From: Moraxellaceae bacterium
Lineage (GTDB): Bacteria > Pseudomonadota > Gammaproteobacteria > Pseudomonadales > Moraxellaceae
Assembly: GCA_030680295.1 (NCBI GenBank)
Contig: JAUXVU010000023.1
Span: 310,001 to 374,000, forward strand
Direction of reading: 5' to 3'
DNA: 64,000 nucleotides
Positions 19,230 to 28,808 of the stretch are shown in pieces; position 1 is the first letter of the stretch; each line of letters starts with the position of its first letter. Made by a program: the position numbers and the translations under genes. The notes below the pieces were generated by a model that was not told the DNA's origin, made no database searches, and worked only from the letters and a program-made list of their open reading frames with translations.

Positions 19230-20099
19230 TTATGCGGCTGCGGTCAGCACCCCATCGCGATAATCTTGCATGGCCTGTTCAATCTGCTCACGCGTGTTCA
19301 TCACAAATGGTCCGTACTGCACCACGGGCTCTTCAATTGGACGCCCCGCCAACACAATAAACCGTGCAGGCTCATAACCTGCGCTCACCTGCAAATCGCC
19401 AGCATTAGTTAACACGCCAGCAGCGCGTTTTGGCAACGGACGGCCGTCCACGCTGACACTGCCTTCATAGCTGTACACCAGAGCGGTATAACCATCATTT
19501 ATCGACTGGCTAAAGCTGGCCCCTGCTGGCAAATGCACATCCCAAAATACCGGGTCGGTGCTTAAACGTGCCGATGAAGGGTTGATCACACCATCAACCA
19601 AACGATCACCCACGCGGGCCGATCCGGCGATGACTTTGATTTGGCCACCATCAGGCAAATCATGCAGCACCATTTCATCTGCTGGAATATCGCGCCAAGC
19701 AGCAGGCTGCATTTTTTCCTTTGCCGGCAAGTTCAGCCAAAGCTGAAAACCGCGCATACGCCCATTTTCCTGCAATGGCATTTCAGAGTGAATAACGCCA
19801 CGACCCGCTGTCATCCACTGCACACTGCCAGGACCTAAATCACCGACATTGCCCAAATGGTCACGATGCTGCATGCGGCCATCAAGCATATAGGTCACGG
19901 TCTCAAAGCCACGATGTGGATGGGCAGGAAAACCAGCAATGTAGTCACCTGGGTTTTCACTGCCAAACTCATCCAGCATTAAAAACGGATCTAAATACAG
20001 ACCACGCTCTTTACCGATGCTGCGGTATAGTTTTACACCAGCACCATCCGATGTTGGCGCGGCCTGAATAACACGTTGTAACTGACGGATTGTGGTCAT
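19230..20099 (-). CDS. Pirin family protein
   Basis: A 289-residue bicupin of the pirin family. The N-terminal cupin carries the metal-binding HPHRGFETVTYML block plus HRDHLG and the HSEMP motif. Bacterial pirins such as YhhW act as quercetin dioxygenases or modulators of redox enzymes; the substrate here is unknown. The ATG at 20099 is chosen over a GTG three bases upstream because GGAGGG lies 6 bases before it. It is 24 bases downstream of azoR on the same strand and probably belongs to the same transcript, divergent from a LysR regulator. Context suggests quinone or aromatic stress. Confidence 0.92.
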   Translation of the reverse strand: MTTIRQLQRVIQAAPTSDGAGVKLYRSIGKERGLYLDPFLMLDEFGSENPGDYIAGFPAHPHRGFETVTYMLDGRMQHRDHLGNVGDLGPGSVQWMTAGRGVIHSEMPLQENGRMRGFQLWLNLPAKEKMQPAAWRDIPADEMVLHDLPDGGQIKVIAGSARVGDRLVDGVINPSSARLSTDPVFWDVHLPAGASFSQSINDGYTALVYSYEGSVSVDGRPLPKRAAGVLTNAGDLQVSAGYEPARFIVLAGRPIEEPVVQYGPFVMNTREQIEQAMQDYRDGVLTAAA

Positions 20100-20123
20100 C
20101 ACTAACCCTCCTTATTTATTCAA

Positions 20124-20732
20124 TCAAGCGGATAAACGCTCAATTTGTTGATGCGCTTGAGCCAAGGCATTGGCTTTGCTTTCATCACCCATATTCAGGC
20201 CTTCGGCATAGACAAACTCCACTTCAGTAATACCAATAAAGCGGAAGAAATCTTTCACATACTGTGTCTGTGTATCAGCAGGCGTGCCTTGATAGATGCC
20301 ACCACGAGCCGCAAACACATACACTTTTTTGTCCGTCAACAAACCTTCAGGGCCGGTTGCTGTATAGCGAAACGTGATGCCAGCACGCGCCACATGATCA
20401 AAATAGGCTTTGAGCTGTGATGGCACACCAAAGTTGTACATGGGCAAACCAAGTACGATGACATCCGCTGCTTGAAGTTCACTGATCAGCGCATCGGAAA
20501 AATCCACCACGGCTTGTTGTGCTGGTGTACGTGCATCAGCAGGAGCTAAAAAGGCCTGAAAACGCTCAGCATCCAAATGCGGTACGGTGTCTTTGGCAAG
20601 GTCACGCGCTACCACTTGAGTGCTAGGCTCACGCTGAACAAAGCCTTTCACAAAACGATTGGCTAGTTGGCTTGATTGGCCGTGCACGGAAAAAACACTG
20701 GCGTTTAATTGCAGTAAGGTTTGAGTGCTCAT
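20124..20732 (-). CDS. azoR: FMN-dependent NADH-azoreductase
   Basis: Flavodoxin-fold NADH:quinone / azo reductase of 202 residues, matching the AzoR family length of about 200. The phosphate-binding loop region (SVFSVHGQSSQLANRF), the MYNFGVPSQLK segment and the SRG-like FAARGGIYQG loop are all present. AzoR reduces quinones and azo dyes by two electrons with FMN. TAGGAGGCAAT precedes the ATG, a strong ribosome site. Divergent from the LysR gene 112 bases away and upstream of the pirin gene, it is a likely target of that regulator. Confidence 0.95.
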   Translation of the reverse strand: MSTQTLLQLNASVFSVHGQSSQLANRFVKGFVQREPSTQVVARDLAKDTVPHLDAERFQAFLAPADARTPAQQAVVDFSDALISELQAADVIVLGLPMYNFGVPSQLKAYFDHVARAGITFRYTATGPEGLLTDKKVYVFAARGGIYQGTPADTQTQYVKDFFRFIGITEVEFVYAEGLNMGDESKANALAQAHQQIERLSA

Positions 20733-20830
20733 ATTGCCTCCTAGGCGATATCAAAAATGTCTTTGTTAAGGTGTGACCATAAAAACATTTAATTATTTAA
20801 TAAAAAAGCGCAAAATATAGCTTTAAACAA

Positions 20831-20843
20831 TCTAATTATTAGA
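20831..20843. promoter_or_regulatory. Palindrome at the lysR start
   Basis: The perfect palindrome TCTAATTATTAGA ends two bases before the ATG of the LysR gene, where a ribosome site would be expected and none is seen. It may be an operator for autoregulation, or the transcript may start so close that translation is nearly leaderless. The surrounding gap is AT-rich, so chance palindromes are also likely. Confidence 0.3.
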
Positions 20844-20844
20844 T

Positions 20845-21777
20845 ATGAACTATCCTCGCATTTCACTTGAACAATGGCGTACCTTGATTGCCGTGGTTGA
20901 TGCTGGCAGTTATGCACAAGCAGCGCTGATGCTGAATAAAAGCCAGTCGTCCGTTACCTATGCCGTGCAAAAACTCGAATCTGTACTTGGGATAAAGGCC
21001 TTTGAAGTACGTGGCCGCAAGGCGGAACTAACCGCTACGGGACGTTTGTTGTATCGGCGCGCACAGGTGCTACTCAGTGAAGCTAGCGGCCTTGAGCAGG
21101 CTGCCAGTGCCCTTTCTGCTGGCTGGGAAGCAGAAATACGCATCGCTATGGAAATCTTGTTTCCCAACGACATCATGCTGCAGGCACTGGCTCAACTAGG
21201 CAGTGAGAGCCCACATACCCGTATTGAGTTAATGGAGTCGGTACTCGGTGGCACATCCGAAGCGCTGTTGCAGGGCCGTGTGGATTTAGCGATCTCGCCA
21301 CGAATTCCCACCGGCTTTTTAGGTGATGCACTGATGTCACTACGGTTTATTGCGGTGGCACATCCGGATCATGCACTACACCAGTTGGGGCGTGAGTTAA
21401 CACGAGAAGATTTGCGTGCACATCGGCATTTACTGGTGCGTGACTCCGGCATCAAACGAGATACATCTCCCTCATTGGAAGCCAGTCAACGTTGGACGGT
21501 TAGCACCTTGGCCACCTCCATAGAAGCGGCCTGCTTAGGTCATGGTTTTGCGTGGTTTCCTGAAATCAAAATTCGCCCAATGCTAAATGATGGCCGTTTA
21601 AAGCCGTTACCTTTAGCAGAAGGCAGTGAGCTGTTTTTAACACTGTATCTGATTTACGCCGCCCCCGACTTAGCTGGCCCTGGCACGCGGCGGCTAGGTG
21701 CTTTATTAAAAGAGCTTATTCAGGCTCAATGTACGGGCTCGGTTGTCGGTAACGTAAACCAGAACGTTGAGCCATGA
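20845..21777 (+). CDS. LysR-family transcriptional regulator
   Basis: A 310-residue LysR regulator with an N-terminal winged helix-turn-helix (about 5-65, with SYAQAALMLNKSQSSVTYAV) and a C-terminal effector-binding domain (about 90-295). Divergent placement next to azoR-pirin makes those genes its likely targets, as is usual for the family. The effector is unknown; quinones or other electrophiles would fit the neighbours. The last 52 bases overlap the 3' end of the convergent sensor kinase gene, which is a longer overlap than usual here. Confidence 0.92.
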   Translation: MNYPRISLEQWRTLIAVVDAGSYAQAALMLNKSQSSVTYAVQKLESVLGIKAFEVRGRKAELTATGRLLYRRAQVLLSEASGLEQAASALSAGWEAEIRIAMEILFPNDIMLQALAQLGSESPHTRIELMESVLGGTSEALLQGRVDLAISPRIPTGFLGDALMSLRFIAVAHPDHALHQLGRELTREDLRAHRHLLVRDSGIKRDTSPSLEASQRWTVSTLATSIEAACLGHGFAWFPEIKIRPMLNDGRLKPLPLAEGSELFLTLYLIYAAPDLAGPGTRRLGALLKELIQAQCTGSVVGNVNQNVEP

Positions 21778-23273
21778 CCAAAGTCACTGCACACACCAAT
21801 GCTGCCACCATGAGCCTGCACCAATGCTCGGCAAATATGCAGGCCCAAGCCTAGGCCTTTTTCACCGCGCATGGCTTTGTTATTGGTTTGGTATAGGCGA
21901 TCAAACAAATGCGCTAGATCATCGGCCTTAATGCCCATGCCGGTATCATTCACACGCACTTCCAAATTGTTGTCAGCCAGCAATGCAAGCGTGACAGAAA
22001 TTTTTCCCGGCGCTGGTGTAAATTTCAGCGCATTACCCACCAAATTACTCAGCACTTGGTGAATACGCACTGCATCCACATTGGCCCAAATGGCTTGTTC
22101 CGGCACACTCACCTGCAACGTTAATCCAGCAGAGCTTACTAATGGGTTTAGCGTTTGCATGCTGTCGCGTAATAGCTGACCAAGCTCTGTTGGCACAGGC
22201 TCCATGCTGACTTTACCAGAGTCCACTTTGCCAACATCCAGTAAGTCATTAACCATATGCTGAAGGTGCTCAGCACCACGTCTAGCCACCGCTAACAGTT
22301 CAGCCTGCATAGCGTCTAAATTTGGCGCCAAATGCATCAACATATCCAAGGCCATGCTGGTGGCTGATAGCGGCGTTTTTAATTCATGGCTCACATGGTG
22401 CGCCACTTCTTGACGCATATGCTCTAGCTCAATCTGCGCCGTCATATCCTGAAACACACCATGGCAAACCATGCCGCGGGTGGTTTTGATCGCACTTAAC
22501 ATGCCTTGCAAATGAATGAAGGACTGATCAGCTTTAAGCACCTGCAGGTTTAATGCTTGGTTCTTACCGGTGGCCAACAACAACGCCAAAGCATCGGCAT
22601 ATTTTTCTTGATCAGGCTCAGCAATCAGCTGCGCAAACTCCAATCCCTCTGCCGTTTCTGCATCCAACCCCACGGCTTCAACCCATGCCTGATTGACCAT
22701 GGTCAAGCGGCCTTTTTCATCCATCTTTTGAATCAATGCACCGGCGCGATCAATCGATTCACGCAACTCACGCTCTCGTGCCGCGGTATGAATATCTTCC
22801 AGCTCTTGCACAACCAGCTCGGAAAGCTCCGTCAATAACTCCCGGTCTTGCTGAGTGAAATGACGCGGTTCACGCGCAACAATGCATAAGGTGCCAACAA
22901 CAAAACCAGAGGTAAGTCGTAAAGGTGCGCCCGCATAAAAACGCACAAAGGGCTCATCGGTAACGGCTGGATTATCAAAAAATCGGTTGTCTTGCAGCGC
23001 GTCTTCAACCACGAAAACATCGTCGGATAAAATAGCGTGTCCACAAAAATAAATACTGCGCGGTGACTCAGTCGCATCTAAGCCCACAGTTGACTTAAAC
23101 CACTGCCTATCCTCATCAACCAAACTCACCAACGCGATGGGCACTTCGAACATTTTGTTAGCCAACCGAGTGACCCGATCAAAGCGCTCTTCAGGCGGCA
23201 CATCAAGCACTTCAAGGGATCTTAACGCCTGTAATCGTCCTGCTTCATTGGCTGGGCAAGGTGGCTCAATCAT
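21726..23273 (-). CDS. GAF-PAS sensor histidine kinase, orphan
   Basis: A 515-residue soluble histidine kinase. In order: an N-terminal GAF domain (about 20-155, the group with LVSLVDEDRQWFKS), a PAS domain (about 170-285), a HisKA dimerisation domain with the phospho-acceptor His296 in HHVSHELKTPL, and a HATPase domain with N box NLVGNALKF, G1 box DTGMGI and G2 box GLGLGL. No membrane helix is seen, so it senses a cytoplasmic signal. No response regulator lies beside it, so its partner is elsewhere. The ATG at 23273 is preferred over a TTG 12 bases upstream. Confidence 0.92.
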   Translation of the reverse strand: MIEPPCPANEAGRLQALRSLEVLDVPPEERFDRVTRLANKMFEVPIALVSLVDEDRQWFKSTVGLDATESPRSIYFCGHAILSDDVFVVEDALQDNRFFDNPAVTDEPFVRFYAGAPLRLTSGFVVGTLCIVAREPRHFTQQDRELLTELSELVVQELEDIHTAARERELRESIDRAGALIQKMDEKGRLTMVNQAWVEAVGLDAETAEGLEFAQLIAEPDQEKYADALALLLATGKNQALNLQVLKADQSFIHLQGMLSAIKTTRGMVCHGVFQDMTAQIELEHMRQEVAHHVSHELKTPLSATSMALDMLMHLAPNLDAMQAELLAVARRGAEHLQHMVNDLLDVGKVDSGKVSMEPVPTELGQLLRDSMQTLNPLVSSAGLTLQVSVPEQAIWANVDAVRIHQVLSNLVGNALKFTPAPGKISVTLALLADNNLEVRVNDTGMGIKADDLAHLFDRLYQTNNKAMRGEKGLGLGLHICRALVQAHGGSIGVCSDFGHGSTFWFTLPTTEPVH

Positions 23274-23319
23274 GGTCCGTCTCAATAACTACAGTTTGGC
23301 GAGTTATACATACCATAAC

Positions 23320-23351
23320 AAAAAAGCCCGCAAATATAAGCGGGCTTTTTT
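23320..23351 (-). terminator. Bidirectional-looking terminator after fumarase
   Basis: Arms at 23321-23331 and 23340-23350 form an 11-bp stem with A and T tracts on its two sides and an 8-nt loop. It lies just past the fumarase stop and isolates that gene from the downstream kinase gene. The same stem sequence recurs at 50198-50224. Confidence 0.88.
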
Positions 23352-23363
23352 GTTCAGCGTTTG

Positions 23364-24878
23364 TCAAACGTTGACTGGAATTTTTCCGATTTTAGCCTGC
23401 CAAATTTTAGGGGCAGTTTCATGCACGGACACACCGCGCACATCGACCGCCACACTCACTGGCATGTCTTCAACCACAAACTCATAAATCGCTTCCATAC
23501 CCAAGTCTTCAAACGCCACCACACGCGATTTGCGAATGGCTTTGGACACTAAGTAAGCTGCGCCACCTACTGCCATCAAGTAAGCCGCTTTGTGGTTTTT
23601 AATCGCGGCAATACCAGCAGCACCACGCTCAGCCTTACCGATCATGCCGTACAAGCCGGTTTTGGCCAGTACAGTTTCCGTGAACTTATCCATACGTGTT
23701 GCAGTAGTGGGACCTGCTGGACCAACCACCTCATCACGGACTGGATCGACTGGACCGACGTAGTAAATAAACTTGCCCTTCAAATCTATCGGCAGCTCTT
23801 CACCTTTAGCGAACATTTCCACCATACGTTTATGCGCGGCATCACGACCGGTATACATGGTGCCTGACAGCAACAGCGTATCGCCCGGCTGCCAGCTGGC
23901 AACTTCTTCTGGGGTAATGCCATCAAGGTTCACACGCTTAGATTTCGATGCATCAAAGGTCAGCTTTGGCCAGTCTTCTAATTTCGGCACAGGCATGTCT
24001 GCCACACCACTGCCATCCAGTTCAAAATGCACGTGGCGAGTTGCCGCGCAGTTAGGAATCATCGCCACCGGCAATGACGCTGCGTGGGTTGGGTAATCCA
24101 AAATCTTAATATCCAACACCGTGGTTAAACCGCCTAAACCTTGGGCACCAATACCCAGCGCATTCACTTTTTCAAACAGCTCAAGACGAAGCTCTTCAAC
24201 TCGGTTTGATGGCCCACGTGCAATCAGCTCTTGAATATCGATGGGGTCCATTAACGACTCTTTTGCCAGCAGTGCGGCTTTTTCTGCCGTGCCACCAATA
24301 CCAATGCCTAGCATACCCGGCGGGCACCAACCAGCACCCATGGTGGGTACGGTTTTTAACACCCAATCCACGATGGAGTCGGACGGATTCAACATGGCCA
24401 TTTTCGATTTGTTTTCCGAGCCGCCGCCTTTGGCAGCAACAGTGATGTCGACCTTGTCGCCGGGCACAATCGAGTAGTGAATCACGGCTGGTGTATTGTC
24501 TTTGGTGTTCTGACGCTTACCTGCGGGATCACGCAAAATTGACGCGCGCAGTACATTGTCTGGATGCAAATAAGCACGACGTACACCTTCATTAATGGCG
24601 TCGTCTAGGCTCATGCCGTTTAGATCCCAACGCACGTCCATACCCACTTTGACAAACACGGTGACAATGCCGGTGTCTTGGCAGATGGGGCGATGACCTT
24701 CAGCACACATACGCGAATTAATTAAGATTTGCGCCATGGCATCTTTAGCTGCCTGATTTTCTTCGCGCTCATAAGCCGCATGCACCGCCTGAATAAAATC
24801 CAGTGGGTGGTAATAGGAAATAAACTGTAAGGCATCGGCGACACTTTGAATCAGGTCTTCTTGCTTAATGACGGTCAT
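23364..24878 (-). CDS. fumA: Class I iron-sulfur fumarate hydratase
   Basis: Fumarase of the oxygen-sensitive class I type, 504 residues, which interconverts fumarate and malate in the TCA cycle. The single chain contains both the alpha part (about 1-290) and the beta part (about 300-504) that are separate subunits in some organisms. A cluster-ligand Cys is visible as Cys66 in RPICQDTG, with further Cys in IPNCAATRH. The beta part carries GPTTATRMD. A related reading as tartrate dehydratase is less likely for a stand-alone fused form. GGAGCG precedes the ATG. It appears monocistronic. Confidence 0.93.
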   Translation of the reverse strand: MTVIKQEDLIQSVADALQFISYYHPLDFIQAVHAAYEREENQAAKDAMAQILINSRMCAEGHRPICQDTGIVTVFVKVGMDVRWDLNGMSLDDAINEGVRRAYLHPDNVLRASILRDPAGKRQNTKDNTPAVIHYSIVPGDKVDITVAAKGGGSENKSKMAMLNPSDSIVDWVLKTVPTMGAGWCPPGMLGIGIGGTAEKAALLAKESLMDPIDIQELIARGPSNRVEELRLELFEKVNALGIGAQGLGGLTTVLDIKILDYPTHAASLPVAMIPNCAATRHVHFELDGSGVADMPVPKLEDWPKLTFDASKSKRVNLDGITPEEVASWQPGDTLLLSGTMYTGRDAAHKRMVEMFAKGEELPIDLKGKFIYYVGPVDPVRDEVVGPAGPTTATRMDKFTETVLAKTGLYGMIGKAERGAAGIAAIKNHKAAYLMAVGGAAYLVSKAIRKSRVVAFEDLGMEAIYEFVVEDMPVSVAVDVRGVSVHETAPKIWQAKIGKIPVNV

Positions 24879-24923
24879 CTGAACGCTCCACGAAAAAAAA
24901 GAATTATAGCGCGAAGTCTTAAC

Positions 24924-25799
24924 TCAAACGCCAAGCTGTAACAGCAATTCGTCTAGCACGGCTTGTGGCTTCTCTGCCTGCAAAAAGTGACCACAACCAT
25001 TTAGCCGTACCGTACGCACACCTGCTGGAAAGCATTTTGGATCAACCAAAGCGTCAAACAGCGCTGACTGCATACAACCATCATCAGCACCGGTCAGTAG
25101 CAAAGTAGGCACCTCAATACGACGACGAGCCAAACGATAAGTACGCCGAGTGGCTGCACGATGCACGGTAAATAGTGCGCGATAATAACGCGTAGCCGCC
25201 CAAGCAACATCGGGATGACTCAAAGCCTCTGCGACTGGACTAAAGTCATCTTCACTGAAGCTCCACGTGGGGGACCATTCACGCCATAGATGCTTTAGGT
25301 AAGCACAGTTGTTTTGACGCACCAACCAAGGCGACACGCCGGATTGCAGCACTAACATATACGATGAGTTAACTAGCTGCTGTGGCATAAAACGCAGACC
25401 ACGCTCAGCGCGCTGGAACGGTGGAATCGCCAATAATGAGAGACTACGCCAATAGCCAGGCTGCAATGTAGCGGCGGCCATGGCAGTAATAGCACCCCAG
25501 TCGTGCCCAACTAAATGCACTTCATCAACATCAAATAATTCGCGCCAAGCCAAAAGATCTGCCGCCACCGCCGCCACATCATAAGCGGCTGTTCGCATAG
25601 CAGAGCCCGGAGTGTAGCCGCGCAACCATGGCCGCAAAACTTGAAAACCCGCCGCTAGCAAACCATCAACCACACCATCCCAACCATGTGGCGTATCGGG
25701 AAAGCCATGTACCAATATCACCAATGGCGCTTGTGGCTCACCATCATGTAATGCGCTCAGCACGAGCCCATCATGCGCCAAATTAATCAGCTCAGACAT
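24924..25799 (-). CDS. Epoxide-hydrolase-like alpha/beta hydrolase
   Basis: A 291-residue alpha/beta hydrolase. The nucleophile elbow reads VGHDWGA, placing Asp100 where esterases have Ser, and the oxyanion motif is HGFPD at 31-35. This combination is typical of soluble epoxide hydrolases and haloalkane dehalogenases; HGFP favours epoxide hydrolase. The final His is in NGCGHFLQAEKP. The start at 25799 (MSELINLAHDG) overlaps the end of the upstream yihY-like gene by 8 bases, which suggests coupling. Substrate unknown. Confidence 0.82.
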   Translation of the reverse strand: MSELINLAHDGLVLSALHDGEPQAPLVILVHGFPDTPHGWDGVVDGLLAAGFQVLRPWLRGYTPGSAMRTAAYDVAAVAADLLAWRELFDVDEVHLVGHDWGAITAMAAATLQPGYWRSLSLLAIPPFQRAERGLRFMPQQLVNSSYMLVLQSGVSPWLVRQNNCAYLKHLWREWSPTWSFSEDDFSPVAEALSHPDVAWAATRYYRALFTVHRAATRRTYRLARRRIEVPTLLLTGADDGCMQSALFDALVDPKCFPAGVRTVRLNGCGHFLQAEKPQAVLDELLLQLGV

Positions 25800-27042
25800 T
25801 AGCTGACTCCTGCTGCGAAGCATTTAATAACTGCGCCAAGTTAGGTGCCTCAGGCGCACCCATTAGCTGCTGATAGGGCTGCAGAAAGCCTTCAACTTGA
25901 GGCAACCAAGGAAAATCATAAAAATCATTAATATCATTGGCTTGTGGCAAGGCCCATGGCGCTTCACGACACAAATCTGCCAAGGTCATTTGGTTTAAGT
26001 CACGCGCCAAACGAAAATCGCCCTCTACGCTGCGAATCATAAAATTATTTTCTTGCAGCCACTCCTTCCACTGCGACCACGTCCACGTTGGCGCACGATG
26101 TAGCAGACGCATAGCCTCTACCTCATCAACACCTTTGCCCTTCGTGTGTCGCAGTTGTAGCAGTCCCAACATAGCCATTAGTGCAAGCAATGGATGTTGT
26201 GGCTGAACTGGTGTGAGCTCATGCATCACAAAGCTACGTGATAGTTCAACACCAAACAGCACAATCAACCACGATACGAAAATCCACAGCAAGAACACAG
26301 GGAATGCCGCAAATGCCCCATACACCAATTCATAACTAGCAAAGTTAGCAATAAATAACGTAAATCCACGCTTGGCTAGCTCAAATAAAACAGCAGCTGC
26401 CAAGCCCGCTAATACACCAGCACGAATACTCACTTTGCAGTTAGGTACGGCAATATAGAGCAAGCTAAAACCAAGTGCGGTGAATAACATGGGCACAATC
26501 GCCAAGCCCGGAATCACATTACCAACCATGTCCGACGCATCTTGAAACAGGCTAATTGAGGCTAAATAAGACGAAACAAAAAAACCGGCGCCCAATAAAA
26601 ATGGGCCTAAGCTAATTACCGCCCAATAGCGCAAAATACTAAACATATTCTGTCTGGGCGCCTTCACTTCCCAAAGATCATTAAACGCTCGCTCAATAGT
26701 GACCAGCATCATAATGGCGGTAACCACCAGTACAATAATGCCGACTAACGTCAGCTGACCGGCCTGTGTTGAAAAGTCTTGCAAATATCCGGCTACAGCC
26801 TCACTAGACGCAGGCACTAAGTTTTGAAAAATGAATTCTTGCACTTCTTGAGTCAAATTTTGGGTAGATGGAAATGCAGCTAGCAGAGTGAAAACCACCG
26901 TCAGCAAAGGCACAACGGCAAATAATGTTGTAAAGGTGAGTGCTGCAGCATGTTGGCGACAATTGTCCCGCAAAAAATAACGAAATGCGGTAACCCACAG
27001 TATGGGGATACGACGCAACCTAGCGGTAAACACAGATGTCAT
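25792..27042 (-). CDS. YihY/UPF0761 family inner-membrane protein
   Basis: A 416-residue protein of the YihY/virulence factor BrkB family (once misnamed ribonuclease BN). About six membrane helices lie in residues 20-290, with family motifs AALTFTTLFAVVPLL, ERAFNDLW and YGAFAAFPVFLLWIFVSW. The C-terminal ~120 residues are soluble and look like a winged-helix-type tail seen in many members. GAGGA lies 8 bases before the ATG. The molecular role of the family is not established. Confidence 0.9.
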   Translation of the reverse strand: MTSVFTARLRRIPILWVTAFRYFLRDNCRQHAAALTFTTLFAVVPLLTVVFTLLAAFPSTQNLTQEVQEFIFQNLVPASSEAVAGYLQDFSTQAGQLTLVGIIVLVVTAIMMLVTIERAFNDLWEVKAPRQNMFSILRYWAVISLGPFLLGAGFFVSSYLASISLFQDASDMVGNVIPGLAIVPMLFTALGFSLLYIAVPNCKVSIRAGVLAGLAAAVLFELAKRGFTLFIANFASYELVYGAFAAFPVFLLWIFVSWLIVLFGVELSRSFVMHELTPVQPQHPLLALMAMLGLLQLRHTKGKGVDEVEAMRLLHRAPTWTWSQWKEWLQENNFMIRSVEGDFRLARDLNQMTLADLCREAPWALPQANDINDFYDFPWLPQVEGFLQPYQQLMGAPEAPNLAQLLNASQQESANV

Positions 27043-27085
27043 GTGGGATGTCCTCTTCTTTTGCCCTAGTATTGCCAGCTAATGA

Positions 27086-27700
<615 letters not shown>

Positions 27701-27711
27701 GACCATAGAAG

Positions 27712-28104
27712 ATGACTGATTTATTCCAGCAAACCAGCCAATATCAAAAAATGACGTGGCGACTATTAATTGCTCTGATTGTTTGGCTGGCCATTGCCAA
27801 AGTACTGGTGGCACCTAGTGCACTCAGTGTCCCCACCGTCATTATTGGCAGCGCACTAGGTTGGTTATTGCACAGTTTGGCCCTGCTATTTTTTGTCAAA
27901 GGCATACGCGAAGGTAATCCACGCACAGCAGTGTGGATGAGTTATGTGTTGATGGTTTATTTCATCTACGCCGTGGTACGCATTGGCGTCAGCAGTGTGA
28001 ATGGTTGGGTAGCCATTATTGAGTCGGTATTAATTACTGCCCTGTTTGCCTGTTCAATTCGTTATGTGAAGTTAAAACGCGCCACCCAAAACGGCGAGTT
28101 ATAA
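27712..28104 (+). CDS. DUF2069 family membrane protein
   Basis: A 130-residue protein with four likely membrane helices (about 15-35, 45-65, 75-95, 97-117) and a short basic C-terminal tail. It fits DUF2069 by length, topology and position after wrbA in gammaproteobacteria. The function of the family is unknown. The gene ends two bases from the convergent hda gene. Confidence 0.8.
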   Translation: MTDLFQQTSQYQKMTWRLLIALIVWLAIAKVLVAPSALSVPTVIIGSALGWLLHSLALLFFVKGIREGNPRTAVWMSYVLMVYFIYAVVRIGVSSVNGWVAIIESVLITALFACSIRYVKLKRATQNGEL

Positions 28105-28106
28105 AC

Positions 28107-28808
28107 TCAAGCCAGCTCCAACACACTGCGCACCAGCGGCACGGTTAATGCCCGCTGCTCGCGCAGTGCTGCGGCATCAACGCGCTCAATAAGCTGCAAA
28201 AAACTCCCCAAGCGACGTGGCCCACGCTCTAATAAATAACGACTGACTTCTGGCTCTAAAGTCCACGAACGTTGCTCTACCGCTTGCTGCAGAAACTGTT
28301 CACGTAAGGCATCATCAGGCGCGGGCAGTCGATAAACCGCCATGCTTGCCAAGCGCGAAGCCAAATCTGGCAGGCCAAGATTTAAAGCCTGTGGAGCCAG
28401 CGTTGCACTCACTAATAACCGCCCGCCGCTGGCGCGCAGGCGGTTGTACAAGTTAAACAAAGCCTCTTCCCAAGCTGGCCAGCCAACAATGGCATCAATG
28501 TCATCGAGCACCACAAACGCATTGGACTCTAAGCCTTCAAGCATTTCTGGCGGCATAAACACCACTTGCCGCATCGGTAGCAAAATGGCATCGGCGGCTT
28601 CGGCACAAAAGCTCTGTAACAATAACGAGCGACCACTGCCCGCCTCACCCCAAATATAGAGCTGCTCCATTGTACCGAGACGACACTGCGCTAAAGCGGC
28701 ACGCACCTCGGTAAATGTTGCAGCCGGTAAATTGGCCAGCCTTAACTGTGGCGTTGCCGTCAGTGGCAACAATAATTGCTCACTCAGTGCTGACTCAGGA
28801 TGGATCAT
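28107..28808 (-). CDS. hda: DnaA regulatory inactivator Hda
   Basis: A 233-residue DnaA-related AAA+ protein lacking the DnaA DNA-binding domain. Hda on the sliding clamp stimulates ATP hydrolysis by DnaA and so prevents re-initiation. The nucleotide-binding loop reads WGEAGSGRSLLLQ, with Arg in place of the usual Lys as in other Hda proteins. A Walker B-like VVLDDIDAI follows. The start at 28808 is preferred to an in-frame ATG at 28826 for its closer GGAT. Either start lies within the end of the upstream permease gene, implying coupling. A clamp-binding QxxL-like motif (SEQLLLPL) sits near the N terminus. Confidence 0.9.
   Translation of the reverse strand: MIHPESALSEQLLLPLTATPQLRLANLPAATFTEVRAALAQCRLGTMEQLYIWGEAGSGRSLLLQSFCAEAADAILLPMRQVVFMPPEMLEGLESNAFVVLDDIDAIVGWPAWEEALFNLYNRLRASGGRLLVSATLAPQALNLGLPDLASRLASMAVYRLPAPDDALREQFLQQAVEQRSWTLEPEVSRYLLERGPRRLGSFLQLIERVDAAALREQRALTVPLVRSVLELA

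Noticed and set aside
23364-24878. Possible tartrate dehydratase instead of fumarase
   Set aside because: Tartrate dehydratases are usually split into two genes; a single 504-residue chain in this group is normally fumarase.
28107-28808. Arg instead of Lys in the Walker A loop of Hda
   Set aside because: Looks like a broken ATPase, but Hda proteins generally have a relaxed nucleotide loop with Arg and bind ADP, so this is normal.
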